From contig JAWNZC010000470.1 in assembly GCA_035771165.1 (NCBI GenBank), positions 1,610,001 through 1,674,000 on the forward strand: DNA of 64,000 nucleotides. Reading direction: 5' to 3'. A program made the translations under genes and the position numbers. The notes beneath the pieces are model-generated. The model did no database searches and was not told where the DNA came from. It worked only from the letters and a program-made list of their open reading frames with translations. The stretch is from Paragorgia papillata (Eukaryota; Cnidaria; Anthozoa; Scleralcyonacea; Coralliidae). Positions 46,925 to 60,100 of this stretch are shown here, one piece after another (the stretch's first letter is position 1; the number at the start of each line of letters is the position of its first letter).

Positions 46925-46934
46925 CTGATCATCC

Positions 46935-48224
46935 GGAGACAACTCGGCCAAACCTCGGTTTCGCAATTATTAAACATGACTGTTCTCTGACGTCCTTCAC
47001 TCCTTCAGTTTAAAGTTTCCAATTATTTTTAATACACCTTGATTCGCTGACAGTCCGACTACTCTGAGTGACATCTTTGTTTGAGACGACTGCTGGGTAG
47101 TATTCAAAAACATTGGTAAAATGGCATGAAAGTGAAATCTCGGTTTCGCAAAGCCCAGCAGTTGGAGGTTTTAAGTAAACATTTCACTGTGACACAACAT
47201 CCCCGGTCGCTTCCAAGTTCTTTCTTTTAAACCAGCGTTAATTGCCTTTGGCCAAGTAAGTTGTTTATATGGTAGTGATGTGCTTGACAGTTGACAGTTG
47301 ACAGTTGACAGTTGACACGACCATAGAATAGGTTTATGGAACATGACTAATATAGGCTCCATCCCCGCCAAAAAAAGGACGAAACAGAAACCGGAGTCGA
47401 GACGTGCCTAACAAGCAACAAATGAAACGGTGATATTTCGACTTTATTACAAAGTCATCATCAGACCAAGATCATCACACAACAGTTACTTTGTGAGGCA
47501 TTGAAATATCATTATAGCACATTGCTCATTAGAAATATTTTTTATTTTGTTTCCGTGTGTTTGCCATGTCGGCTTTGAGGCTTTACCTCAGAACACTCCA
47601 CGCTTTGCGATCCGCGCTTTTTATAATTAAAAAGACTCAAGGATTTGTTTCAACATGAATTTACATTTAAACTTTCTCAAGAAGTTCTTCGTCATTATGC
47701 GGGAAAAAATATCTATTTATATCAGATTTATATATAGTACAACATAATTTAAATTATTTTGATAATCAGATAAGTTTTCATCGGAGCCAGGACGCGACAA
47801 GTAAGTAGGACGGGACGCGTTTTTCATCTGGGTTTATATCAGAATGTTTTCAGGCGGGACAATTGCGACTGGGACGTTTCACAACACAGCTAGAAAGTTG
47901 TAAAAACCGCAGAATAACAAAGAAATAAATAGAATTACGTATTATAAATAGCTGCTATTCTATATATACTAGCTGTTAACAGTGATTTGTAACAAATAAA
48001 CAGCTTATAAGAATAAGAATAAATACCGGAAATGGTTCTGTCATATCGTCCTGTGTGGTTATGCGGCACAGACCTTTTTTTGGCGAAAGTTGTTCCGTCA
48101 AGCCGGAATCCCGGTTAGGCAGGACGGAACGAAAAAGAAAAAGTGAAAAACGTCCTCGATATTTAAACAAAATGAAATAAAGGAAAAGTATATCATAGCG
48201 CTACAATCCCACTTACAGTCGTGG
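46935..48224. other. Intergenic between Mutator-like and foldback elements
   Basis: Contains a four-unit GACAGTTGACAGTTGACAGT run at 47287-47315 and the hammerhead-like motif at 47429. No gene. Confidence 0.4.
47429..47467 (-). ncRNA. Hammerhead-ribozyme-like motif, copy D
   Basis: On the minus strand: GGU, CUGAUGA, one extra U, a perfect 6-bp stem II (GACUUU with AAAGUC), GAA, palindromic AUAU, C, ACC. GGU and ACC give a 3-bp stem I. The order matches copies A and B, with different paired bases. Confidence 0.45.
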
Positions 48225-49312
48225 CAATATAGTTGAGCAGTTCATTTCCTAACTTTTACCAATTCATTTGATGAGTTCCTCAAATAGTTGATGAAGTTCG
48301 TTGACAAATTGCCAATTCAAACTACTTTACACTTCCTGCTTTCATCTTATTGGTTACTTAATTAGGGACCTATCATAAAGTACAGGAGGGGGTGGGCTGG
48401 AGAAATAAAAAAAATTAAAACACCAATTTAATTGGCCCACCCCTTGTTTCATGCACGATTAAGCATAGCCCACCCTTGAATACTTGCATAAAAATTAATG
48501 ACTCCCCCTATTATATGTATTTATACCATACAATATACCGTGCTACCATGGAATACTCAATCCCAAAAGTAGCAGCCCCGTTTACCGTAGTTTCAGATCT
48601 TTCAAGAGATCATTACTATTTAATAATGCTCATTTATTATTTATAATTCATGAAGAAAACACAAAGGATATCAGTAGCACGTCAGTGAATATATATGTGA
48701 TAAAGATCACAATTCCCCCTTTATACAGCATAATATACACGTTTAAGCCATTTTATATTAGTACATGTACAGTATATTGACTAATACTACGTGGATGCGC
48801 ACTATTTTAAAATAGTATATATACATATACATATATATCAAAGTTACTTCCAAGCTGAGACATGGCTGAGACACCACATTTGGAAATTTTCGGACATATG
48901 CGTACATCATCTTTTTAATTTTCTTTTATGTATATAAAGCAAGTTGACAACAAGTCAGAATCATATAACAGACACTGTTACTGAAAAGCGAGATGAAATA
49001 AAATTGTGTAATAATTCAAGCATATTTAGAATTGACCCACCCCCAAAGTAGTGCACATCTTTTTTTGGCCCACTCCTTTTTTCAAGCATGAAAATGATGG
49101 CCCACCCCCCTTTTTTTTCTGGCCCACCCCCATCTGTACTTTATGACAGGTCCCTTACTAAGCAGAACGTGATTGGTCAATTCCCAAGCTAATACCAGGA
49201 AGTTGCCAACATTTCGAGGAAGTTAGCAGTTTTTCGAGGAACTTATCAAATGAATTGGTAAAAGTTAGGAAATAAACTGCTCAACATTTTTCGGAACGCT
49301 TCTATTGCCACG
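48225..49312. mobile_element. Outer TIR element, GTGGCAATA ends
   Basis: Inverted arms include CTAACTTTTACCAATTCATT. The middle is occupied by the element at 48365. A shorter relative is at 49434-49712. Confidence 0.65.
48365..49154. mobile_element. Harbinger-like element with TTA duplication
   Basis: GGGACCTATCATAAAGTACA and its inverse with GTGGGCC arms. TTA at 48362-48364 and 49155-49157. Confidence 0.75.
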
Positions 49313-49317
49313 ACAAA

Positions 49318-49407
49318 CCCTGACAAACGTCCCGTCCCGACAAACGTCCCGTCCCGACAAACGTCCCGTCCCGACAAACATCCCGTCCCGACAAACGTCC
49401 CGTCCTA
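49318..49407. repeat. 17-bp tandem repeat, about five units
   Basis: Unit GACAAACGTCCCGTCCC. It lies between two GTGGCAATA elements and gives a spurious Gly/Arg-rich frame on the minus strand. Confidence 0.85.
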
Positions 49408-49433
49408 TATACGACCTCTTATATACTATACGA

Positions 49434-49712
49434 TCGTGGCAATACATGTAGAAGCGTTCCTAAGATATGGTTGCAATTATATTCCTCTGGTTAAACAATT
49501 CATTTGATAAGATTGTTAAATTCTTGTCTTGAATTCTCTTTTGAATTTGATTGGTGTTTGGCAAATAATCCTGTTTCTTATTGGTTGTTTTGAAAACAGA
49601 AACCAGTCAAATTCAAACCAGGAAGTGAGCAATAATTTTTATTAAATGAATTGGTCAAACATAACAAATGAATTGCGTCAATATTTTAGGAATAATGTTT
49701 CTATTGCCACCA
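49434..49712. mobile_element. TIR element, GTGGCAATA ends (short copy)
   Basis: GTGGCAATA and TATTGCCAC ends, with CAATTCATTTGATAAG-type arms. Confidence 0.6.
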
Positions 49713-51113
49713 CAGTGAGATGATCAGAGACGGATGTTTACGTCACGTGAAAACGACCTGTTTAAACAGAAATTTGAGGTAAAACTAGTCTTAATTTGGG
49801 GAGGTTTTTGACTTTTTATTGGCCAGGTTTCCGGAAGCTCTCCCCTGGACAAAGTAAAATCGTATGGCGTTAACCAGAGTAAAATCAATAAGTGGACAAA
49901 AGGCAACTGTGGCCAATAAATAAAGCGTTAATTAGTGCAACGACATTTCGTGTTTTTTTTAACGTAACATTGTGTTTTCCTTATATATTTAATATTAACG
50001 CGATCAAATTAATTTTATTATTAATGGTTATTGTATGGTTGCAAAAAATATGAATGATTCGAAAAGACGCAAAACTGCATGGGGGTCTTTCTCTTGCCCT
50101 GCGGCTGTTATATGCATGGCAAATAATTGAAAATTTGACACTGCTTGCCTTTTCTAATTTTTCTGAGCTGGGTTGTTACAAAGTTTTAAAAAATTGTCTT
50201 CTATTTCAGTTCAGCATGTTGGTTGTGAAAAAATTCTTCTGTGCGATCATCTTTATCTTTGAAATTCGATTCACACAGTTTACGATCAGCAATTTTATAA
50301 TCTGACGATTACGATAATCTAACCGGTCTTGGAACATTTCCACAACTATTGCGTGCAAAGTGAACAGGTGACGGCATACTGCAGAACTTCTGTGCACATG
50401 CACAATTAAAGTAAAAAAAAAGAAAAGCAGTTTAATGGTTTTTAAACTTAATAAATCTAAAATAAGAGTCACGTGTTCTACTTGGTCTGAAATGTGAAAT
50501 GTGAGATAGGGTATAATTTACCTATAACTTAATAGTCCTTAATAGTGTCTTTTAGTTCGCTACATTCATGCAACTTTAATTTTCAAATATTTGGTTTACG
50601 TAAACTGCGAGTTTCTTTTGTGACAAATTCTCCAAACTCATCAATTTCTGAACAAAACATGTTTGAACAGGCCCACAGGCGTACGGGCACAAATTTATAG
50701 GGGGGGCGGAGAAAATTTTGCCCGACTGAAACAGAAATTGCCCAACTTTTGATATAAAAAACCCCACCTTTTCTTTCTTTATTTTCATCCTATTTTTTAA
50801 CTTTTTTCCTATATTTTTTGCGCGACTAAGGTTGAAAATTTGCCCGACTTAGCAACATTTCCATTCATCTGGGGGAGGGGCAGCTGCCCACCAGCCCCCC
50901 CCCCCCGCCTCGTACGCCTATGAACAGGCCCTATACAACAAAAAGTACCTAAATTATATTTGGATTAGGTGTGAATTACGTAATTTAATTCAATTTATAC
51001 GATAAAAAGCTCTTGTCCTAGCATGGATTTTGTCAGTGTTGTTGATCTACGCATCGAGAAAACAGTTGAGAAGCAAATTTCAAGTCAAAACTAAACTGTA
51101 GTTAGAGATCGTA
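49713..51113. other. Upstream flank of the SRCR gene
   Basis: Contains a GTAAAATCGTATGGCGTTAA repeat copy (about 49812-49931) and the hAT-like element at 50674-50922. No further gene seen. Confidence 0.4.
50674..50922. mobile_element. hAT-like MITE with 8-bp duplication
   Basis: Ends CACAGGCGTACGGGC and CGTACGCCTATG are inverted. AACAGGCC is duplicated at 50666-50673 and 50923-50930. A relative is at 56825-57563. Confidence 0.85.
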
Positions 51114-54100
51114 ATGGCTTTGGAAAAGTTATGGTTATTTTCAACGCTTTTTATGTTTTTCTTTCAAGAACTAACAGCACAAGCAGGTAAACTTAAACGA
51201 ATCTTATATAATACTTGAATCGGTCAGATTCATTTGATTGTCGATTTTTAAGTTAATGGACGTTCAAACTTTTAGTGCGTTGTACTAAATATGAGAATTG
51301 TTGCTTATATATCCATTTTATTTTAATGTTATCATGGTATTTTATACTGTTTCAAGGTTTATTAATCGTTTTTGAATTTTGTTTTGTCATGTTTATAAAT
51401 TATGTTTAGGTAAGCGTTTTTAATAAACGTTTCCTGGTGAGCAATTTTTTCATTTTCTTTTGCAGTATTATAATACTCTATTCTTGTGCAGTAATGTAGT
51501 TAAAAATGTTTACGTTGCATTTAATATAGAAATAACATCAGTATATTTCTTTATTGTTATCTTTGACAAATTTTATACGATAAATAGCGTCGAGCAGTAC
51601 TGTGCCTTACGGGTCTGGTTGATCATGAACTTCTTTGGAGCCGCAGTAATTGGCATTAGCTATTGCAGTTACCCATGCAGCCTATTATAATGTTGATGTA
51701 TTTGTGTTTGTATATTATGTACGGCAAAGTTAATAAAAAAGAACCGACACATTACGTTGCTGGTTCATTTTCGCTATTTACTGAAGTCTATACAGCATAT
51801 AACGCGCGTAAATAAAGATTTTTACACAGAAACTGCTACGTGCATTATATATTTCAAACTCTTTAAACAACTTGTTACGATATTAGTTTTGTACCATGCC
51901 CAGGCTGTGAGCAAATTTCTTGTCTTAACACGTAGACTGTATACATAGCACAATGGACAATTGCATTTGGTTCTTCTTTGAGTTATCTGCTCAGACAAAA
52001 ACATTCACTATTGTTTGACGGACTTCACTTGTAGTTAAAGAAAATTATTTATTTGTAGTACACCAGTGTCATCAGAGCATCTATATCATAAAGTTTGTAG
52101 TTATACTCTATACCCTTTTTCAATATCATTAGAAAATTTTTCTTTTAAACGGACATGAAACATATATAGCCTAACGTCTTTGCTCAAATCCTTTACGTCG
52201 CTTTCAATCAGTCTGATTTTTCTGCTTTATCTTTGATATCTTTGGCTTTGTGTGATTTCGTTTTGCGAACAACCGGACTATTACAGTAATTATTTAAAAT
52301 TTATGTTATTATAAATATATGTTATACATATCGGGTTATTTTGCGCAGCTTAGTACTCTGAACAATTTAATTTTATTTGTCATTCACAATTGCTTGTAAA
52401 TATTAATACTAATAAGGGTACAAATAAAGCATTACATTTTATTCTTTACGTTTGTTGCCCTTGGATTGTTTATATTTTTAGATCTTTTGACGTGTCGATT
52501 CAAGACAATGTCAACTGAAATTAGATAATGCAATTGCTGTTTATAACATTGAGTGTGAATCAGTTGCATCAAAATTAAATTAATGTGCTAGGCTAAATAT
52601 AAGGGACAGAGAAAGACAGGACAGCAGAGGGATCAAGCAAAAGGTTTTCAACGCTGTCATAATTATGCGACACGGCAGAAATTTGATCGGGCAGATGAAG
52701 CAGCACCTGTCGAATTTAAGGTCATGTTACACGAACCAATTTTTGTTAAAATTTATAACGCAATCTTGTGGCGTTTGCTATAATGGATGGCGCAAAACAA
52801 CGACCTTGGATCATATGGTCCATATTATACCGGCTTTAGCATCACAAAAAAACAAACAAACATCACTACTGGCCATTAAGGCTAACCCCAATCCTATAAC
52901 ACGGGACAAAACCAGGTATAAAAAGCTCGTTTCGACTCATCCGAACAGGCCCTCACAGGGTGGGCTTGGGGCAAAATAAAGAATCCCCCCTCCCCCATGC
53001 AAATTTATTTTAATTTTATTTTAATGGCTTTGCCATATATAACAACAGTGACTAAGCAAAAAAAAATCAAAACAGAGGAAAGCAAATAAAGAAAACAAAC
53101 AACAAGCGAGCATACAATATATGACTGGATGACCGCAACAGCATAAGCCAATTACTGCTGCTCAAGAAATGAAAAGAAAAAGCATCTAATTAACAATTAA
53201 TATAGTAAAACATTAAAGAAAAAATAATAGGGTACTGTAGTAACTGAAAACAGCAGGTATATATAGCTCATGAAAAGATTTGGGTAGTGTTACATGATAA
53301 ACATATAGTTTTCCAGGAACGCGGATCATCAGGATTGTAAGTGGTAGAATTTAAAACACAGAAATAATAATTAAGCAGGACTGTTTTGAAGGTAGCAATA
53401 TTTTAATCAAGATTTTAACACTTAAAAGTGTTGAGAAGTTATCTAGTTTGTTTGTTAGTGTTCCATACTTTTGATGTTTTATTAAAAAAAAGATTTTTGA
53501 TCGGAGGATGTTTTAGATTTACGAATTGAAAATTGAACGATATCGACGTCAACGAGATAACACAGGGACGTAGCCAGGATTTTGAAAGGGGGGAGCCGAA
53601 ATCAAAATAAATTTTTAAGGGGTCCGGGGGCATGCTCCCCGGGAAATTTTGAAATCGAGAGTCGCTGAAATGCCATTTCCTGGCTTTTGGAGGAAGATTT
53701 TACAGACTCTAAAGGTTGAAAACGTCATATAAAATACTCAAAACACGCAAACGTCCCATAGATACTCAAAGTGCATACACTCAGTAGATTGAATACACTG
53801 TTTACAATTTATTTCCTGACACAATTCATATTGCATCAGTTTTGTAGTTACCTGTCTAGCTGTTGTTTTATATCAAAAGAGGGGGGCTCCCCCAGCTCCC
53901 CCCCCCTGGCTACATCCCTGGGATAACATCAGGGTTGAGATTTTTTTAATCCATTTACTGCTCCTTCTCGTCCGGCTCTATAGTCATCCGCTACCAGTGA
54001 CGGATCGGGGACGGGATCACTTTGATTTGTTGTGAACCTGTGAGGTTTTTACCAAATTTACCCCCCTAGGGCTTAAAATGATCCTGAATGATCCCTTTTT

Positions 54101-57100
54101 AAAATGAGACCTTTATAACAATATGCCATGAAGTATTAAACGAGCTCTGACCTGAGCCCGCAGCTCTGAATATCCCGTGAGCAAAGATCGAGCTAGCCTG
54201 GTTCCCTGGCCCAATTTCAAAAGAAATAAGGGCCAGGTAACCACTAATCTCATTCTCGCGTCATCAGGGCTAAATCCACTTATGACGATTGCAATTTCAC
54301 TCATAGCCAATAAAAACGCGCGAAAATTCAACCAATAGGAAAGCAGAAGTCTTTAGTGGTTACCTGGCCCATATTCTTTGATTGGGTCAGGGTACCAGGC
54401 TAAGATCGAGCTAGCCTGGTTCCCTGGCCCAATTTCAAAAGAAATAAGGGCCAGGGAACCACTAATCTCATTCTCGCGTCATCAGGGCTAAATCCACTTA
54501 TGACGATTGCAGTTTTACTCATAGCCACTAAAAACGCGCGAAATTTCAACCAATAGGAAAGCAGAAGTCTTTAGTGGTTACCTGGCCCATCAACCTCGTA
54601 CCCAGGGCCATTTGTAGGGAACTGAGTCAAGATGGCCGGAACAAATGGCCCTGGTGGAGGCTAGGCTATCTCAGCCTCTGATTGGTCAAGAGCTTATGGC
54701 GTAAATCAGACGGTTTAATTTTGTATTTTTTTTTTTAAATTGTATTTTGACCTTGTCGGTTGTTCCTGCCCATGGCACGAGAAATTATATTTCAAACCAT
54801 GCAATAATTAGCTGTAATTAGGTATAATTACTGTGTAAAGGACTGAGTTCTAGTTATCAAAATGCGCAATATACTGCGCATTTTGAGCTAGCCTCCACCA
54901 GGGCCATTTGTTCCCGCCATTTTGTTTTTGGCCGCCATCTTGGCCCAGCCCCTACAAATGGCCCTGGGGACGAGGTTGCTGGCCCATATTCCTTTATTGG
55001 GCCAGGGTACCAGGCTAAGATCGAGCATGGTCGATGCTGACCAAAAAGGGGGTGACTATGGGCTCGAGATTGGGTCGATGTTGACAAGAACAAAATGGCT
55101 TTTATTTGTCAATATATAAGCGAAAACAACGAAAATTTAGGCTCTAACAACTCCTAAGTAAGTGTAAGCATTTGTTTGTTGTAATTATTTCGTAGATTAG
55201 CAATAATTTGGTAAAATTTGACGAAAACCAACTCGGCCGATCGGTAATTACCGAACAAAATTTGCCGAGAGTTGTCGGCGAGTTGGCGGCGTTGTAATGG
55301 CAAACTGGAGTAAATATCACTCAAAATAACTTAAAATCTGAATAGCTGACTTAAAAACGATCTTACTGATGTATTATGGTCGTATGTTCTTGTATAATTC
55401 TGTTTTAATTTGTAAATTGCAAAATAAGTTATATGATCGCGCGCGGGCGCACCATGGGGGGTCACAATGGGGGGTCACAATGGAAAATCAAAAAAACCCA
55501 TTATAATATTTGCTTTTTATTGTATTGCTTTCATTTTTTCAATTTGAATTTGTGAAATGCTGCTTTTCATTTTACATGATCCAAAGTTTGGTGTAAAGTC
55601 ATTTCTCGTTAAATATTTAACATTTTTTGGATTATAATAATATTATTAAGAATAGTAATTAGCATAAATTAGCATAATTTGCAAAATGGGTTGTCTGACA
55701 AGACCCGAAAGACCCGGACAAGAATGAGTTAAAAAAGAAGACAATGTCTAAGTACTCATGCCAGGGATTTAGAGGAAGGAGTTCCCATTTTAGAAGTCTT
55801 TCTTGATACGACTCAGAGAAGGGTGAATTTAGCGTATGAATTTAGCGTAAACTTAGAAGCACCTCTCTGAATGAGTTCCGCCTGTTGCTTGAATAGATTT
55901 TTAGACTCAGGAGTCCACACTTGCGTCATGTAACCAAGTTGTGATCTGACCAGAGCAAAGTAGATTGTATGTCTGACACAAATACTGCGGATGCATGGAC
56001 ATTGTGTTTTATCTGATCAAATCCTAACAGCCTGTTTGTCTTTGCACATTGTAAATTCCTGCCCTTGCGATTTCATATAAAGAAAACCTTTGAGGACAAA
56101 ATAAAGAATCTATTGCAAAAAGCAGAAAATACTATTTAATAATTTAATTTATAATCATAATATCCGTTTCAATTGTCTCGCTTCCGGCTACATTATTTTG
56201 TTCCACAAAGAACTGGCCTTAAAACTTTCAAATAAAAGATCTGATAATTACTAAAACACATGATAAACTTGATCCGGACACGTCTAGCCTTTAGTATTGT
56301 ACGTTCATATTTTTTCTTAGTTGTATTAGAAGCACGAGAGCATGCACCACATACACAACATTTATAATTTGCTTAATTCTTTGAAAGTTGGCATGGCAAT
56401 AATACTGTAGTATTCAGCTCTGATGAAGGCCTGAGTCAACAGACCGAAACTGATTATAGCAAATAAATATTAATTTTTGACAATCTTTTTTCCCCATTGT
56501 TAGCCATTTTAAATAATTTTTTATTTCCCATTTTTATTTTTTATTTATAGTTCTTTCCACATTTATATGTATCATATTTATATTTATATGTATAGTCTTA
56601 TTATTAATTTGATTTGAATTTGAATAAAGCGTTTCTACTTTCAATTGACAATTCAACATTACGTATATATACACATGCAACTCTAAAATTTAAATGAAAC
56701 ATACAGTAGCTAAAATCATTAAAACTATAAAAATAACCTATAATCTAACTATATAAAAGTCCTATTAATACTACTACGGCTACGCCTGCTTTCCATGAAT
56801 ACCGTGTGTCCACTACTATCTGTTCATAGGCGTATAGGCAAAATTTTGTAAGGGGGGCTGAGCAGAATTTGCCCGAATAAACTGTGATGTCATATGCCAT
56901 CATGTGACAATAAATTACGTCATCGCGTCATTCTCTCGCATGTGTCCGTTGGTATGAAGTTTCTCGAAAATTGCTTTCTCGCTATTGAGAAATTGATTGT
57001 CAACGTCATAGAACCCCGATCGATGTAAATTTGATATTTGCATCGGTTGGAGAACTGCAGAAAACACTGTTTGCAAATGTACAGTCAGCACACCTTGATC

Positions 57101-60100
57101 CCGCCTTCAAATTAAGCTCGATCCCATGCATTCATCAATGCGCGTAGTAGCTGGCGCACCTGTTTGTTTTAAGCTTTGAATCAAAGTGGAACAGAATTAA
57201 GTTTGCGCATGAGTGATGACCACATCAAATCGAAGCTTTCTTGATGGAGACATCTAGATTTGGTATTTGAATAGGCAGCCAAAAAAGACTGAAGCGATGA
57301 TGTCGTAGAAGACATCAACTAAGGACTATTCTATACTTAAAAGTTTATACCAAACGCATGCAGGTGAACACTGAACAGAGACTCGGGTTGAACCTCAATG
57401 TCAATGTGTTAAAATATTAATGACAAGACCCTTTTTGCCCGAATTACGAGACGATTTCTGCCCGAATAGATCAGGTTTTTTATATCAAAAGTCGGGCAAT
57501 TTCCGTTTCAGTCGGGCAAAATGTTCTCCGCCCCCCCTATAAATTTGTGCCCGTACGCCTATGGTTTGATATGCAAATTAAACATTTTAACATTGTACGT
57601 GCATAATGAGTTATCGGAGAAGGTTATATATCTTTTCTATTATCAAACCAAATTAATTCGAAGGAAGCATGTGGGTGTGTTTCGCCCAGAACACTAAACA
57701 TGTAGATTTTCAAGTGATTATATGTGATAATGGCAAAGATATATAACTTTTTTCGATAATTCATTATGCACGTATGAAATTATGACGTCAAAATGTTTAA
57801 TTTGCATATTAAACAAACTGAAATATCTCAAGAACGAAGCAAGGAAACGAGAAACTGGAAAAAGATGTTACTCTGTTATTTTAATTGTTCTTTCAAATAA
57901 GACCAACTTAATAACCTATAATTAAACGATTCAATTAATTAATTAATTTAGCAATTTGTCTCAGACTGATTGATCAATCTGAAATGATTACCATTAGGAT
58001 CATGATCATAGTTGGACAAAGTCATCACTCGAACCACTCGATTGTGGAGAAATCGGGTAAAAACGTTTGAACATGAGACCAGAACTAGTGAGTAGTGACA
58101 TTTGGGTAATTTCGGAGAGAGATAATTTTCCATGTAATAAGTTAACCCTGGGGTTTTCGTCTAGATAAAACTTGAAAGTCGGATGCCAGCTAGCAAGAGT
58201 TAAATATTATACAGAATTTATAAACTGTGTCTAGAAGATGAATACTGAATAGTGAAGGTGTGTCAAGATGGAATCAGTGGCGTCGTTCTAATTTGTCCAA
58301 AACAGCTGAGACCGCCACTGCTGTGATTTCCACTATTCGGTTTCTCACTCAGTGCAGCAATACCAGGAATTTCTCTCTTTGAAACCACTTTTCCAGGGCT
58401 GGCTACGTCCCTGGGTGGAATGTGGATGATTCTAAATAAGAAAAGTGTTTTTGTTGTTATAGCTATCAGGTTACGAGGATCGAATAAGCCAGGTTTTGGT
58501 CGTGTTGAAGTTTTTTACAGTGGGAGATGGGGTACAGTATGCGATGATGCTTGGGATACTAATGACGCTCGTGTCGTTTGTCGACAGCTTGGCTATCCAG
58601 GAGTAATATCTGCGTTTCAAGGTCCTGCTGGGGTTCCACACGGGTCTGGTACTATTTGGCTAGACAATGTTAATTGCAGGGGAACTGAGAGTTACTTATC
58701 ACACTGTTCACATAATGGATGGGGTAGGCATAATTGTGGACACTATGAAGATGCTGGAGTTCAATGTGGCAAGTATTTTTATATATAGTTCTTTATTAAA
58801 ATAATGACGCCCTAAACGGTTACAGTAGCGGGGAACATCATATTCCACAGCTGTGAATGTGCAACTTGAATAAAACAAGAAGTGGAGGAAACTGCTGTGG
58901 GGAGCCGCCCGCCAACTCCTGCGTAAGCGGGGAAAATGGCCGTAAACGAGTGTTGTTGTAGCGCTATGTGGGACTTGTACTTAGTTTGTATTCGTATAGC
59001 AGTCGTAATTGTATGGTTGACGTGTGTGTTAGTGTAAATAGCGTGTGCACTATTGTGATAGCCAGTTGTTGTTGAGTCGTCGTACAGTAAAGTACACCAT
59101 GGAAATATAGTAAGCTTTGATATACTGCCGAAACCGAGTCTTAAGCCAGTTTTCCACTAGGCGACTTTTTTTCGCGCGAAGCGACTTTTTCTTTTGTCTC
59201 ATGAGCTCTGAGCTGGAACTAATTGAGAAATCTATTGAATTCGAACAAAAGAAAATCGCTTCGCGCGAAAAAGAAACGCCTAGTGGAAAACCGGCTTTAC
59301 GAAGGGCATTCACGCGCAACGTTATAGACTCTTACGCTTATATTTATTCTGTGCTTACGTTCTCTGCTTCGGCAGTATGTTAAACCTTACTATATTTCGA
59401 TTGTTGCTTCGACATTGCCTACGCAGCACGCTATAGAGCGTTTTCATCTGACGTCACGGCGGCCATATTGGTGTACCAAAACAATGAAATGGCGGCCATA
59501 TTAATTGGTGTACGGTGTAGGAATTAGCTCTTTCTTATTCAAATATTTCGTATTGTTTCACCACCCCCATGGGGCCACCGATCACGTGAGTGAAAACGCT
59601 CTATACTTTGATTTCCTTTTATAACCAGCCGTTGTGTCTTTGTATCCCAGCTTGGGCGACTCAAGGCACTTATTAGGGACTTTAAAGGCTAGTTTCCAGT
59701 CAGGAAAATTGTCCGCAGGATAGGAACGGACAGGAAAGTTTCTTTTGTGTTAAAGTCATTAGTTCCGACCGAGAGCTCAGAAGACAAAGAAAACTTTCCT
59801 GTCTGTTCCGGTCCTGAGGAAGATTTTCCTGAGTGGAAACTAGCCTTAAGATGCTACCACGACGACGGCGGTTAAGAAGCAATATAAATTTTACAATTTA
59901 AAGAAGTCACAGTTAACTGCCTATTACATTTGATATTTGAAGCTAGTTTGGTATAACTTCCAAAACGCCCCAGCACTGCTAAAATGATCCCAGTGTCTGT
60001 ATTGAAGTCAGTCTCAAGCAACATTATTCTGAACAGTCGTCCTCAAGTTTGGATGTCTGCGGCGCAGGCTAATCTGAAGACGTGAAAATGCTTTTAGTGG

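Larger units (their letters stand above)
51187..58462. other. First intron of the SRCR gene
   Basis: Filled with transposons listed separately (LINE tails, hAT-like, 9-bp-TSD MITEs, FB1). Between them it is AT-rich. No additional exon with cysteine-rich coding was found. Confidence 0.45.

Noticed and set aside
52665..52979. 104-codon frame in the SRCR intron
   Set aside because: No domain, no suitable splice sites and low-complexity surroundings.
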